10,622 nucleotides of DNA from Actinomycetota bacterium (GCA_016783995.1 JADHVN010000046.1:1-10622); one strand, 5' to 3'; shown: positions 1-7,175, counted from the stretch's first letter. Made by a program: numbers and translations. Notes: generated from the sequence alone by a model not told the origin.

Positions 1-1660
1 CTGGTTCGAAATGGAATTTATCTTTTTTTAGTATTATATGTTTTTTCCAATGTTTATTATCCATTTTTGGAAAATCATTTCTTTGATGTGTGCCTCTACT
101 CTCCTCTCTTAAACTGGCAGATTTAATTATTAAGCCAGCCACAGTTAGCATATTTACAAATTCTACTATATTTTTATCTTTATTATTATAGAAATTCTTA
201 TTATGCAAATGTAAATCTATAAAATCCTGGGCATCCTTTAAGCTTTTTTTATCTCGCAATATTCCAACTTTTTTACTCATTATGCGCCTGAACTCATCTA
301 TTAGATTTTCTATTTCAGATTCTTGTTTACTGGATTCCTTGTATTTATCATTAGTATTATCAGTTCTGCATGAAATTAATTTTTTAACTGCTTCTATAGT
401 ATTTTTATCACTGGCAGAGTCACTTTTTTTATTGGTAACATCATTGTAAATTTTACACCCATAAACCAGTCCTTCAATTAAAGAATTGCTTGCAAGCCTA
501 TTTGCACCGTGGGCTCCAGTTGCTGCTACCTCTCCACAGGCATACAGACCTTTAATATTTTCAGTCTGTCCCTTCTGATTTGTCTTAATGCCTCCATTTA
601 AGTAATGAGCAGCGGGGAATACTTTTATTAGATCGTTTTTTAAATCCAATCCGTTTTCCCTTAATTTGGAGATGATGTTTGGAAAACGTATTTTTAACAT
701 ACTTAAAGGCAGATGAGTGGCATCTAAGAAAACATATTCAGTATTATTTTTTTGCATAACTTTTACCATTTCTTTTACTACGATATCTCTTGGTGCAAGT
801 TCGGCTCTTGGGTGTTTGCCAAGCATAAATCTTTTTCCAGTTTTATCTCTCAGAAAAGCTCCCTCACCTCTGAGGGCTTCGGTTATTAAAAATAATTTGC
901 CTTCATTTGTTTTAAATACAGTAGGGTGAAACTGTATAAATTCTATATCCTTAATAGATGCTCCTGCTCTGTACGCCATTGCAATTCCATCACCAGTTGA
1001 AATAGAAGGATTTGTAGTAAGTTCATAAAGATGCCCGATCCCTCCACTTGCAATAATGACATTTGAGGCTGGATAAATTTCAATACTTTTAGAAGCTGTA
1101 TTTAATCCAATTACGCCTATGCAATTATTTTTATTATCAGTTAATATATCCAGGACAAAATATTCAGAAGAAAAATTTATTTTAAATTCATTTTTAGTAC
1201 AATTAACTAACTTCTTTTCAATTTCTTCTCCTGTAGCATCACCGCCTGCATGGAGAACCCTTGGATAGCTGTGCCCGCCTTCTGTTGTTAAACTTATTTC
1301 ACCTTCTGATATATCAAAATTAATACCAAATTCAATTAAGTCTTCTATCATCTTGGGTGCGTTTTTGACAAGATTTTTTACTGCTTTCCTATCACAAAGC
1401 CCCTGCCCTGCTTTTATAGTATCATCGTAGTGGTTTTCCCATTTGTCTGGTTTCTTAATAGCTGCTGCAATTCCTCCCTGTGCAAACCACGTTGTAGAAT
1501 CTGAGAGCATGCTTTTTGTAAGCACTTTAACTTTCATATGTTTTGATATTCTTATTGCAGTTGAAAGCCCGGCAATTCCACTGCCTATAACTATACAGTC
1601 AAAGTATTTATGAATTTTTTTACAAAAAAAAGGGTTAATTACGTATCTTGGTGATATCAT
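1..1660 (-). CDS. nadB: L-aspartate oxidase NadB, 3' end beyond the window
   Basis: This flavoenzyme oxidises L-aspartate to iminoaspartate in the first step of de novo NAD synthesis and hands the product to NadA. I translated the minus strand by hand and found 553 codons without a stop up to the left edge. An FAD-binding GSGIAGL motif lies at residues 26-32, followed by the family blocks WFAQGGIAAA (58-67) and RVLHAGGDATGE (134-145). Residues equivalent to E. coli H244, R290, H351 and R386 appear to be H245 (QFHPT), R291 (APRDIV), H352 (PAAHYLNGG) and R388 (HGANRLASNSLIE). The late SRGTHQRNDFP motif (521-531) shows the gene is nearly complete, since E. coli NadB has about 540 residues. The ATG lies 2 bases after the nadA stop with no clear ribosome site, so translational coupling is likely. 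A soluble fumarate reductase subunit is excluded by the NadB-type motifs and the nadA neighbour. Confidence 0.96.
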   Translation of the reverse strand, partial: MISPRYVINPFFCKKIHKYFDCIVIGSGIAGLSTAIRISKHMKVKVLTKSMLSDSTTWFAQGGIAAAIKKPDKWENHYDDTIKAGQGLCDRKAVKNLVKNAPKMIEDLIEFGINFDISEGEISLTTEGGHSYPRVLHAGGDATGEEIEKKLVNCTKNEFKINFSSEYFVLDILTDNKNNCIGVIGLNTASKSIEIYPASNVIIASGGIGHLYELTTNPSISTGDGIAMAYRAGASIKDIEFIQFHPTVFKTNEGKLFLITEALRGEGAFLRDKTGKRFMLGKHPRAELAPRDIVVKEMVKVMQKNNTEYVFLDATHLPLSMLKIRFPNIISKLRENGLDLKNDLIKVFPAAHYLNGGIKTNQKGQTENIKGLYACGEVAATGAHGANRLASNSLIEGLVYGCKIYNDVTNKKSDSASDKNTIEAVKKLISCRTDNTNDKYKESSKQESEIENLIDEFRRIMSKKVGILRDKKSLKDAQDFIDLHLHNKNFYNNKDKNIVEFVNMLTVAGLIIKSASLREESRGTHQRNDFPKMDNKHWKKHIILKKDKFHFEP

Positions 1661-1662
1661 AT

Positions 1663-2577
1663 TTATTTTATTGCAATCATTCTATCGATTGCAGACTTTG
1701 CTTTTTGAATTATTTCCTCAGAAAGCGTTATTTCCGGTCTTTCCTCTTCAAGAGCCCATAGCAATTTTTCTAAATTTATAAGTTTCATATTGGGGCATAT
1801 AGCCTGTTTTGAAGCAGAAAAAAAAGTTTTATCAGGATTTTCTTTTTTGAGTCTGTGTATAATACCAATTTCTGTTCCAATTATAAATTTTTTTCTTCTT
1901 GATTTTTTCACAAAGTTTATAATACCACCTGTACTTGCAACTTTATCTGCCATTTCTATTACATTAGGTGTACATTCAGGATGAACTATAACAAAAGCAT
2001 CCAGATGTTCTCTTTTTAAAGCAATAATGTTCTTATTATTAATCATAACATGTGTTGGGCAATACCCATTGGTAAGTATTAGTTCTCTACCAGTTTGATC
2101 CTGAACATATTTTCCTAAGTATTTATCAGGTATAAAAATTATTTTTTTATTTTTAGGGATGGAATTAATCACCTTTATTGCGTTTGAAGAAGTACAGCAT
2201 ATATCACTTATAGCTTTTACTGCTGCAGTTGAATTTACATAACATACGACGGTAGCATTTTGGTTTTCACTTTTTAACTGCTTGAGCTGTGATTCATTTA
2301 TCATATCTACCATAGGGCAGCCGCTATCTTTATCTGGCAGTATTACTTTTTTTTCTGGAGATACTATTTTAGCGGTTTCAGCCATGAAACGAACACCGCA
2401 GAACACTATAATATTACATTTGGTTTTTGATGCTTCTATGCTTAATTGAAGTGAATCACCAACAAAATCAGCTATATCCTGAATTTCCCCTATCTGGTAA
2501 TTGTGGGCAAGTATTACAGCGTTTTTTTTTGATTTAAGTTTTACTATAGCATCAGCTAGCTTTATATTACTTTTCAT
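1663..2577 (-). CDS. nadA: quinolinate synthase NadA
   Basis: NadA condenses iminoaspartate with dihydroxyacetone phosphate to quinolinate, the second step of NAD synthesis, using an oxygen-sensitive [4Fe-4S] cluster. The 304-residue length matches the short form of the family, as in Thermotoga. The three expected cluster cysteines are C87 (DSGCPM), C173 (GYCPTH) and C261 (AICPNMK), with the usual near-equal spacing of about 87 residues. Substrate-site residues are recognisable: H25 and Y27 in LAHNYQ, S42 in GDSL, Y113 and N115 in CYVNST, and H199/E201 in VHPEC. The block FCGVRFMAETAKI (59-71) is also diagnostic. The gene is first in a nadA-nadB unit. No strong Shine-Dalgarno sequence precedes the ATG; an ATG 7 bases upstream is out of frame. 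No operator of a known NAD regulator was recognised upstream. Confidence 0.97.
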   Translation of the reverse strand: MKSNIKLADAIVKLKSKKNAVILAHNYQIGEIQDIADFVGDSLQLSIEASKTKCNIIVFCGVRFMAETAKIVSPEKKVILPDKDSGCPMVDMINESQLKQLKSENQNATVVCYVNSTAAVKAISDICCTSSNAIKVINSIPKNKKIIFIPDKYLGKYVQDQTGRELILTNGYCPTHVMINNKNIIALKREHLDAFVIVHPECTPNVIEMADKVASTGGIINFVKKSRRKKFIIGTEIGIIHRLKKENPDKTFFSASKQAICPNMKLINLEKLLWALEEERPEITLSEEIIQKAKSAIDRMIAIK

Positions 2578-2613
2578 AGTGCATTTTGTTTAATATTTAA
2601 TTATTACCTAATT

Positions 2614-2642
2614 ATTTTAAACCATCACTGCTAAAATGAAAA
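2614..2642 (-). promoter_or_regulatory. putative nadAB promoter
   Basis: On the minus strand a TAAAAT -10 hexamer (2614-2619) lies 17 bases from TTTTCA (2637-2642), a 4/6 match to the -35 consensus. The -10 is 36 bases from the nadA ATG. The surrounding 239-base divergent region (2578-2816) is extremely AT-rich, so chance matches are frequent. I see no gene, hairpin or riboswitch in it. Confidence 0.3.
2629..2637 (+). promoter_or_regulatory. possible extended -10 for topA
   Basis: TGCTAAAAT reads as TG-N-TAAAAT, an extended -10 element facing topA. Its hexamer forms an inverted pair with the nadA -10 at 2614-2619, so two promoters would lie back to back. The implied leader to topA is about 180 bases, and no good -35 is visible. 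The same nine bases occur upstream of tmk at 7167-7175. A start nearer topA, at the TATAGA around 2764, is an alternative. Confidence 0.22.
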
Positions 2643-2763
2643 TAAATAGATTATTATCATATCAGAACAATTTATAAATGTCCTGTAAAAAAAGTATTGA
2701 ATATTTACAAAACATTCTTAACGTGATTTATTTATTTTTTTATTAATGATATTATTTCATTTC

Positions 2764-2816
2764 TATAGAATTTAAGTATTGTTAAATTAAAAAATGCAAG
2801 AGCAAAGAGGTAAATA
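2764..2816 (+). promoter_or_regulatory. topA leader with ribosome site, resembling the tmk leader
   Basis: Three blocks occur here in the same order as upstream of tmk: TATAGAATTTAAG (2764-2776), ATTGTTA (2778-2784) and AAAGAGGTAAATA (2804-2816). The last contains the Shine-Dalgarno sequence GAGGT (2807-2811), five bases before the TTG start, and so decides the topA start. TATAGA could serve as a -10, but no convincing -35 lies 17 bases upstream. Confidence 0.4.
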
Positions 2817-4874
2817 TTGAAGCTTGTAATAAGTGAAAAAGAGATAGCAGCCAGGAGAATAGCGAAAATACTATCCGGAGATGGTGTTAGTGAGAATAAA
2901 GTTTATGGTGTCCCTGTTCACAATCTTAAGCTTGGTGATGAAGAGTATAAAATCATAGGCCTAAAGGGCCATATTTTAAAAGTGGATTTTCCAAGGGAAT
3001 ACGCTAACTGGTTTAAGGTAGCTCCTGCAGATTTAATAACTGCTAAAATAGAGAAAGTGCCAATACAGAAAAAGATAATACAGGCATTAAAAAAGATAGC
3101 TGATGAAACTACTGAAATAATAATAGCAACTGATTATGATAGAGAAGGCGAGCTTATAGGTTACGATGCCTTACAGGTTATTAAAGAAAAAAATAGACTT
3201 GTAACAGCAAGGAGAGCAAAATTTTCGGCAATTACTATTAGTGATATAAATAAAGCATTTTCTAAATTAAGTAAGGTAGATTCAAACTTAGCTTTTGCTG
3301 GAAGAGCAAGGCAGGATATAGATTTAATATGGGGAGCAGTCCTTACCCGATTTATATCACTTGCTGCGTTTCAAATTAAAGAAAATTTCCTATCTGTAGG
3401 AAGGGTGCAAACTCCTACTCTGGCAATTATAGTTGATAGAGAGATGGAGATAAAATCTTTTATCTCCATACCATACTGGGTAATTAGCGTAAAGCTAAAA
3501 ACAGAATCAGGTGAAGAGTTTGAAGCTTTTCACAGAAAGAAAAGATTTCTTGATAAGGAAGATGCTGAAAAGGTTTATAGCATATTAGGTGAAGAGGGAA
3601 TTGTATCAGAGGCAAAAGAAACAATCAGAGACTCAAATCCTCCGCCGCCTTTTAATACCACGTCTCTTATTGTTAGTGCTAATGCAATTGGATTTACAGC
3701 ACCAAGAACTATCAATATTGCGGAAAATTTATATATGAATGGATATATTAGCTATCCAAGAACTGATAATACTGTCTACCCATCCTCCATAAATTTAAGG
3801 AAGGTTGCTGAAGAATTAGGAAAGTCCCCAGTATTTAAGGAAATGAGCGAAGAAGTCCTCTCCCAGGAGAAAATAATTGCAAGCAGAGGGAAAAAAAGAT
3901 CAACTGATCATCCGCCAATTTATCCAACCTCTGCAGCTAAAAAGGAAGATTTAAATAGTGAAGGGTGGAAATTATATGAATTGGTTGTCAGGAGGTTTAT
4001 TTGTTCGCTTCTTCCTCCTGCAGTGATTAAAAGTGTAAGTGTAAAGATAGATATAAATGGAGAATTGTTTATTGCAAGGGGTTCTAATGTCTTAAAGGCA
4101 AACTGGATAAAGTTTTATCCATATTATAGGCCTAAAGATATATTCATTCCTGATCTTAAGCAAAAGCAATGCTTAAGTGTGGTAGACAAAAATATATTAA
4201 ATAAGAAAACAAATCCTCCTGCAAGGTATACACAGGGAAAACTGGTTGAAAAAATGGAGGAACTCGGGCTGGGAACAAAAGCAACCCGTCATACTATTAT
4301 CCAAACACTTATGAACAGGGGTTATGTAATTGGCAATCCACTTATTCCTTCTGAAAAAGCTATAGCAGTAGTAAAGATGCTAAAGATGCATGCTGAGAAA
4401 ATATCTTCTCCTGATATGACATCGGAATTGGAAATGTATATGGATGGTATTGCAAGAGGTGATGAAACAAAAGAGGAAGTAGTAGATAAATCAAGGGAGC
4501 TGCTAAAAGAGATAATGATTAATTTAAATGATAAAAGGGATGAGATTTCACAGGAAATAAAGAAAGCAATTAAAGAAGATTTTATAGTGGGGAAATGTAC
4601 TAATGAAAATTGTGATGGAAATTTAATAATAAGAACTTCCAGGAAAACAAAAAAGAGATTTATCGGCTGCAGCGCTTATCCAAATTGCAATAAAACATTG
4701 CCACTTCCCCAGTGGGGGATGATTATTACTACTAAAGACATATGCAAACACTGCGGTTACCCGATTATTAAGGTTATAAGAAAAGGGAAAAGACCCTGGA
4801 ATTTATGTATAAACAATAATTGTCCGGAAAAAGATGAAAAGTATAAAAACCAAAACAATAAGAAGCGAAGTTAG
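2817..4874 (+). CDS. topA: DNA topoisomerase I, archaeal-type (type IA)
   Basis: This type IA topoisomerase relaxes negatively supercoiled DNA by passing strands through a tyrosine-linked single-strand break. The N-terminal Toprim domain begins LVISEKEIAARRIAKIL, with the catalytic glutamate at E7, and has the acidic motif DYDREGE at 106-112. The active-site tyrosine is Y313 in GYISYPRTD, and SVGRVQTPTL (193-202) is another family block. Two four-cysteine zinc ribbons close the protein: C594, C599, C618, C624 and C643, C646, C664, C669. The SEK-x-x-AARRIA opening and the IGLKGHILKVDFPREY block (47-62) match archaeal TopA rather than common bacterial TopA, which starts with a VESPAKAKTI-like motif. 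It is not reverse gyrase, because no helicase domain is present. The 685-residue chain is intact. The TTG start is supported by GAGGT five bases upstream. Its last 13 codons overlap the fumarase alpha gene in another frame. Confidence 0.95.
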   Translation: MKLVISEKEIAARRIAKILSGDGVSENKVYGVPVHNLKLGDEEYKIIGLKGHILKVDFPREYANWFKVAPADLITAKIEKVPIQKKIIQALKKIADETTEIIIATDYDREGELIGYDALQVIKEKNRLVTARRAKFSAITISDINKAFSKLSKVDSNLAFAGRARQDIDLIWGAVLTRFISLAAFQIKENFLSVGRVQTPTLAIIVDREMEIKSFISIPYWVISVKLKTESGEEFEAFHRKKRFLDKEDAEKVYSILGEEGIVSEAKETIRDSNPPPPFNTTSLIVSANAIGFTAPRTINIAENLYMNGYISYPRTDNTVYPSSINLRKVAEELGKSPVFKEMSEEVLSQEKIIASRGKKRSTDHPPIYPTSAAKKEDLNSEGWKLYELVVRRFICSLLPPAVIKSVSVKIDINGELFIARGSNVLKANWIKFYPYYRPKDIFIPDLKQKQCLSVVDKNILNKKTNPPARYTQGKLVEKMEELGLGTKATRHTIIQTLMNRGYVIGNPLIPSEKAIAVVKMLKMHAEKISSPDMTSELEMYMDGIARGDETKEEVVDKSRELLKEIMINLNDKRDEISQEIKKAIKEDFIVGKCTNENCDGNLIIRTSRKTKKRFIGCSAYPNCNKTLPLPQWGMIITTKDICKHCGYPIIKVIRKGKRPWNLCINNNCPEKDEKYKNQNNKKRS

Positions 4875-5691
4875 CAGACTGCTTCTAGAAGCAAGTTTTA
4901 ATTTACCTCAGGACATAGTTGAAGCAATAAAAAACGCATGCAAGATAGAAACTGATTCTAATGCAAAAAAAGTACTTGATTGTATACTACAGAATGAAAA
5001 GATTGCATGGAACGGGAAGCTCCCTCTCTGCCAGGATTGCGGTGTAGTGTATATTAATATAGGAATTGGCTCTGATATATATATTGAAGATAGTGAAAAT
5101 ATAAAGCATGAGTTAAACAGGGCAGTAGCAGATGTTTACAGGAAAAACTATCTAAGAAATTCGATTGTAAATGATCCTGTATTTGATAGAAAAAACACTG
5201 GTGATAATACTCCTGCAATTATCAGCATAGATTTTACTTCTGATGCAGGCATTGGAGTAGAAGTCAATTTAAAGGGTGGAGGAAGTGAAAATTGCTCCTA
5301 CCTTTATATGCTTAATCCTTCTGCATCTGAAGATGAAATTGTTGGAATAGTTTTAGATATTGTTAAAAAGAATGTAACAAGATGCTGTCCGCCAGGCGTG
5401 ATAGGGATTGGTATTGGCTCAACTGCATCAAAAGTTACAGAACTTGCCAGAAGAGCAGCTTTTAGAAATTTAAAAATTAGAAGTAGTGACAGCCGGTATT
5501 CAAGCCTTGAGGAAAAAATTTTAAAAGCGGTAAATAAGACGGGAATTGGACCTCAGGGGCTTGGAGGCAGCATAACTGCGTTAGCATGTAATATAGAATT
5601 TGCTCCCTGTCATATGGCAACATTGCCTTTGAGTGTTTTTATGGGATGTCATTCAACCCGCCGGGCATCTTCAAAAATATCTCCACCATAA
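4834..5691 (+). CDS. fumarate hydratase class I, alpha (N-terminal) subunit
   Basis: This is the [4Fe-4S]-binding subunit of a two-subunit class I fumarase, which interconverts fumarate and L-malate; it is often labelled fumA or ttdA. The 285-residue length is normal. Three cluster cysteines fit the family: C66 (LCQDCG), C185 (RCCPPGVIGIG) and C259 (FAPCHMATLPL). KGGGSENCS (147-155) is the signature glycine-rich block. The usual CQDTG motif reads CQDCG here; the acid D68 is kept. The ATG is supported because the conserved N-terminal helix (EVSRLLLEASFNLPQDIVEA, residues 12-31) follows directly. This start lies inside topA, an overlap of 41 bases, preceded by GGAAAAAG, so coupling to topA translation is likely. 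The 3' end overlaps the oppositely oriented beta-subunit gene. L-tartrate dehydratase alpha is a close paralogue and cannot be fully excluded; fumarase is the commoner function. Confidence 0.93.
   Translation: MKSIKTKTIRSEVSRLLLEASFNLPQDIVEAIKNACKIETDSNAKKVLDCILQNEKIAWNGKLPLCQDCGVVYINIGIGSDIYIEDSENIKHELNRAVADVYRKNYLRNSIVNDPVFDRKNTGDNTPAIISIDFTSDAGIGVEVNLKGGGSENCSYLYMLNPSASEDEIVGIVLDIVKKNVTRCCPPGVIGIGIGSTASKVTELARRAAFRNLKIRSSDSRYSSLEEKILKAVNKTGIGPQGLGGSITALACNIEFAPCHMATLPLSVFMGCHSTRRASSKISPP
5649..5691. other. tail-to-tail coding overlap of fumarase alpha and beta
   Basis: Both strands are coding over 43 bases. The plus strand carries the last codons of alpha (HSTRRASSKISPP and stop, plus the last base of the codon before); the minus strand carries the last 13 residues and stop of beta, ending EDARRVE. 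Third codon positions of the two genes face each other. There is a short GC-rich palindrome, CCCGCCGGG at 5657-5665, but no T-run and no terminator-like hairpin. Confidence 0.9.
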
Positions 5692-6203
5692 ATATCATAG
5701 GCAACAAATAAAGGAAATTCAAATATATCTATACTAAAAATAGCTTCAGGGCCTAAATCTTTAAAGGCTACTTTTTCTATTTTTTTAACTTTTGTAGATA
5801 AAAATGCAGATACGCCGCCAACTGCTACAAGATAAACAGCTCTGTATTTTCTGAGAAGGCTTTTCAAATGATTACTTCGTTTCCCTTTTCCTATCATTGC
5901 TTTAACTCCTGCTTTTAGTAATGGCTCGGATATATTATCCATTCTTGCGCTTGTGGTTGGTCCAACGCTTCCGCTATTTTTACCAGGAGGCGTAGGTGAT
6001 GGGCCAACATAAAATATGGTCTCATTTGCAAGATCTACTGGTAATTTTTTGCGATTTTTCTGCCACTCTTGAATTCTCCTGTGAGCCATATCTCTTGCTC
6101 CAATAATTTTACCGCTTAGGAGAATCATATCGCCTGCTTTAAGACTGGCAATTTTTTCTTCATCTAAGGGTGTCCTTAATTTAATTGGCTTATTATTATC
6201 CAT
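5649..6203 (-). CDS. fumarate hydratase class I, beta (C-terminal) subunit
   Basis: This is the partner of the alpha subunit, completing the fumarase active site; it is often labelled fumB or ttdB. The 184-residue length is usual. Signature blocks are SGKIIGARDMAHRR (30-43), YVGPSPTPPGKNSGSVGPTTSARMD (65-89), IGKG (104-107) and VGGVSAFL (128-135). In characterised class I fumarases the equivalent arginine, threonine, second arginine and lysine contact substrate; here they are likely R37, T83, R87 and K106, all present. The C-terminal FPLFVAYDIYGGDIF matches the family end, so the gene is not truncated by the overlap with alpha. It lies 36 bases after the lipoprotein gene on the same strand and is probably transcribed with it. 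No strong ribosome site is visible before its ATG. The tartrate dehydratase beta subunit is the main alternative. Confidence 0.93.
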   Translation of the reverse strand: MDNNKPIKLRTPLDEEKIASLKAGDMILLSGKIIGARDMAHRRIQEWQKNRKKLPVDLANETIFYVGPSPTPPGKNSGSVGPTTSARMDNISEPLLKAGVKAMIGKGKRSNHLKSLLRKYRAVYLVAVGGVSAFLSTKVKKIEKVAFKDLGPEAIFSIDIFEFPLFVAYDIYGGDIFEDARRVE

Positions 6204-6239
6204 AGCTGCTAATTATTTATAATTTGTAATAATTCTGCC

Positions 6240-7082
6240 CTAATCATCATCTATGTTATTGAAATATTTATCTTTCTTGAAATAATTGTCATAACTGGAG
6301 ATAGGTTCAATAGTACTGCTACCTTTTTTACGTCTTCTTGAACTAAAAAGAAGTACAAAAATTAAAAACATAGCAAAGAGCCCTATTAATCCTAATATAG
6401 CCAGTAAAAAATAAGACAGGAATTTGGTCTTTTTACCTTCTATGTATATGTCTTTTTGTTCTCCGTATTTCATAATCCATATCGCAATATTATTCTCTCC
6501 CAAAATATCAGCATTCGTTTTCATTATTTCTACCGGGAATTTTACTTGATATGTAATGCTGATGATATTGCTGTCAGTTTTATATAAGTTATCAAATCTT
6601 ACAAAGTCATCATTTTTATCAGTTGCAGAAAGCAGCATATCGTCTATTTTCATATCTACATAGTCATAAAAGAAGTATTCGGTTTGAAAGAAATAATCTT
6701 CTTTTTCCATTTTGGCATAAAATCTCTCAGGTGGAGTTTCTGAAAAATTGTCAATTGAGATGTGCTGCAGAAAATTTATATCATTAAAAGTAATTGTGGA
6801 TTTAAAATGTGAATAATCTTCTCTATCATAAGTTTCAATTTCTCCTTCAGGAAGAATATCAAGTATTTTATCGTAAAGTGATTGGCTGTCGCTTAAGACA
6901 ACTCCGCCCTTTTGTATATATTCTTTTTTTACTGAAATATCGATTACTCTGGTGCCAGAATAGTTTGAATTTACCTCAGTATAGATATCTAAAATAGACT
7001 GGTCGCATGCAGGGAGAAATAGGATTACAAAGAGGGATAAGATTAAAGTTATAATAATTTTAAAAAAATTTATTTTATCCAT
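6240..7082 (-). CDS. predicted lipoprotein with C-terminal membrane anchor
   Basis: I do not recognise a specific function. Counting from the ATG, a basic start and hydrophobic stretch (residues 5-24) end in a lipobox-like LPAC with the lipidated cysteine at C26; proline before the alanine is slightly unusual. An extracytoplasmic domain of about 190 residues follows, with an early NSNYSGTRVIDISV segment (39-52). A strong membrane span lies at about 221-247, followed by RRRKK (249-253) and an acidic, asparagine-rich tail presumably in the cytoplasm. The protein would thus be anchored at both ends. The layout and SGTR segment loosely recall LppM/DUF3153-like proteins, but I cannot confirm this. 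A TTG two codons upstream (7086-7088) is an alternative start; neither start has a clear ribosome site. Its stop is 36 bases before the fumarase beta gene, an unexpected partner. Confidence 0.8.
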   Translation of the reverse strand: MDKINFFKIIITLILSLFVILFLPACDQSILDIYTEVNSNYSGTRVIDISVKKEYIQKGGVVLSDSQSLYDKILDILPEGEIETYDREDYSHFKSTITFNDINFLQHISIDNFSETPPERFYAKMEKEDYFFQTEYFFYDYVDMKIDDMLLSATDKNDDFVRFDNLYKTDSNIISITYQVKFPVEIMKTNADILGENNIAIWIMKYGEQKDIYIEGKKTKFLSYFLLAILGLIGLFAMFLIFVLLFSSRRRKKGSSTIEPISSYDNYFKKDKYFNNIDDD

Positions 7083-7107
7083 CTTCAATTTAAAATATAT
7101 ATACTTA

Positions 7108-7116
7108 ATTTTAACA
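7108..7116 (-). promoter_or_regulatory. putative extended -10 for the lipoprotein-fumarase beta unit
   Basis: The minus strand reads TGTTAAAAT, an extended -10 (TG-N-TAAAAT) whose hexamer (7108-7113) is 25 bases from the ATG. No good -35 is visible in this very AT-rich stretch. If real, it is the promoter for both the lipoprotein and the fumarase beta subunit. Confidence 0.3.
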
Positions 7117-7145
7117 TAATAGATATATTTTTATAATAAGAATAG

Positions 7146-7175
7146 TTAAAATTATATATATATTCATGCTAAAAT
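7146..7175 (+). promoter_or_regulatory. putative promoter of the tmk-holB-ricT-tRNA-argS unit
   Basis: The extended -10 TGCTAAAAT (7167-7175) follows a 4/6 -35 match, TTAAAA (7146-7151), with an 18-base spacer. The leader to tmk would be 68 bases. An overlapping TATAAT (7175-7180) is an alternative -10. The site lies back to back with the lipoprotein promoter. Confidence 0.35.

Noticed and set aside
717..929. Short plus-strand open frame with a signal-peptide-like start, inside nadB
   Set aside because: It is antisense to continuous NadB coding sequence with conserved motifs. The hydrophobic start is a by-product of that sequence. The same applies to short frames at 1790-1984, 6809-6997, 7213-7425, 9337-9525 and 10015-10227.
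1..1660. Possible frameshift or decay in nadB
   Set aside because: Codon-by-codon reading of the minus strand gives 553 sense codons in a single frame with all expected motifs; the gene is only cut by the window edge.
2578..2816. NAD-responsive riboswitch or NiaR/NrtR operator upstream of nadA
   Set aside because: No structured leader or convincing palindrome was found. The short AT-rich repeats, such as AATTATT twice near 2600, are expected by chance in this composition.
5657..5665. GC palindrome CCCGCCGGG between the fumarase genes as a bidirectional terminator
   Set aside because: Four-base arms with a one-base centre cannot form a stable hairpin, and no T-run follows on either strand; the bases are explained by arginine and alanine codons.
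4834..6203. L-tartrate dehydratase instead of fumarase
   Set aside because: The two families share all visible motifs and cannot be separated with certainty by eye. No tartrate transporter or regulator lies nearby, so fumarase is preferred.
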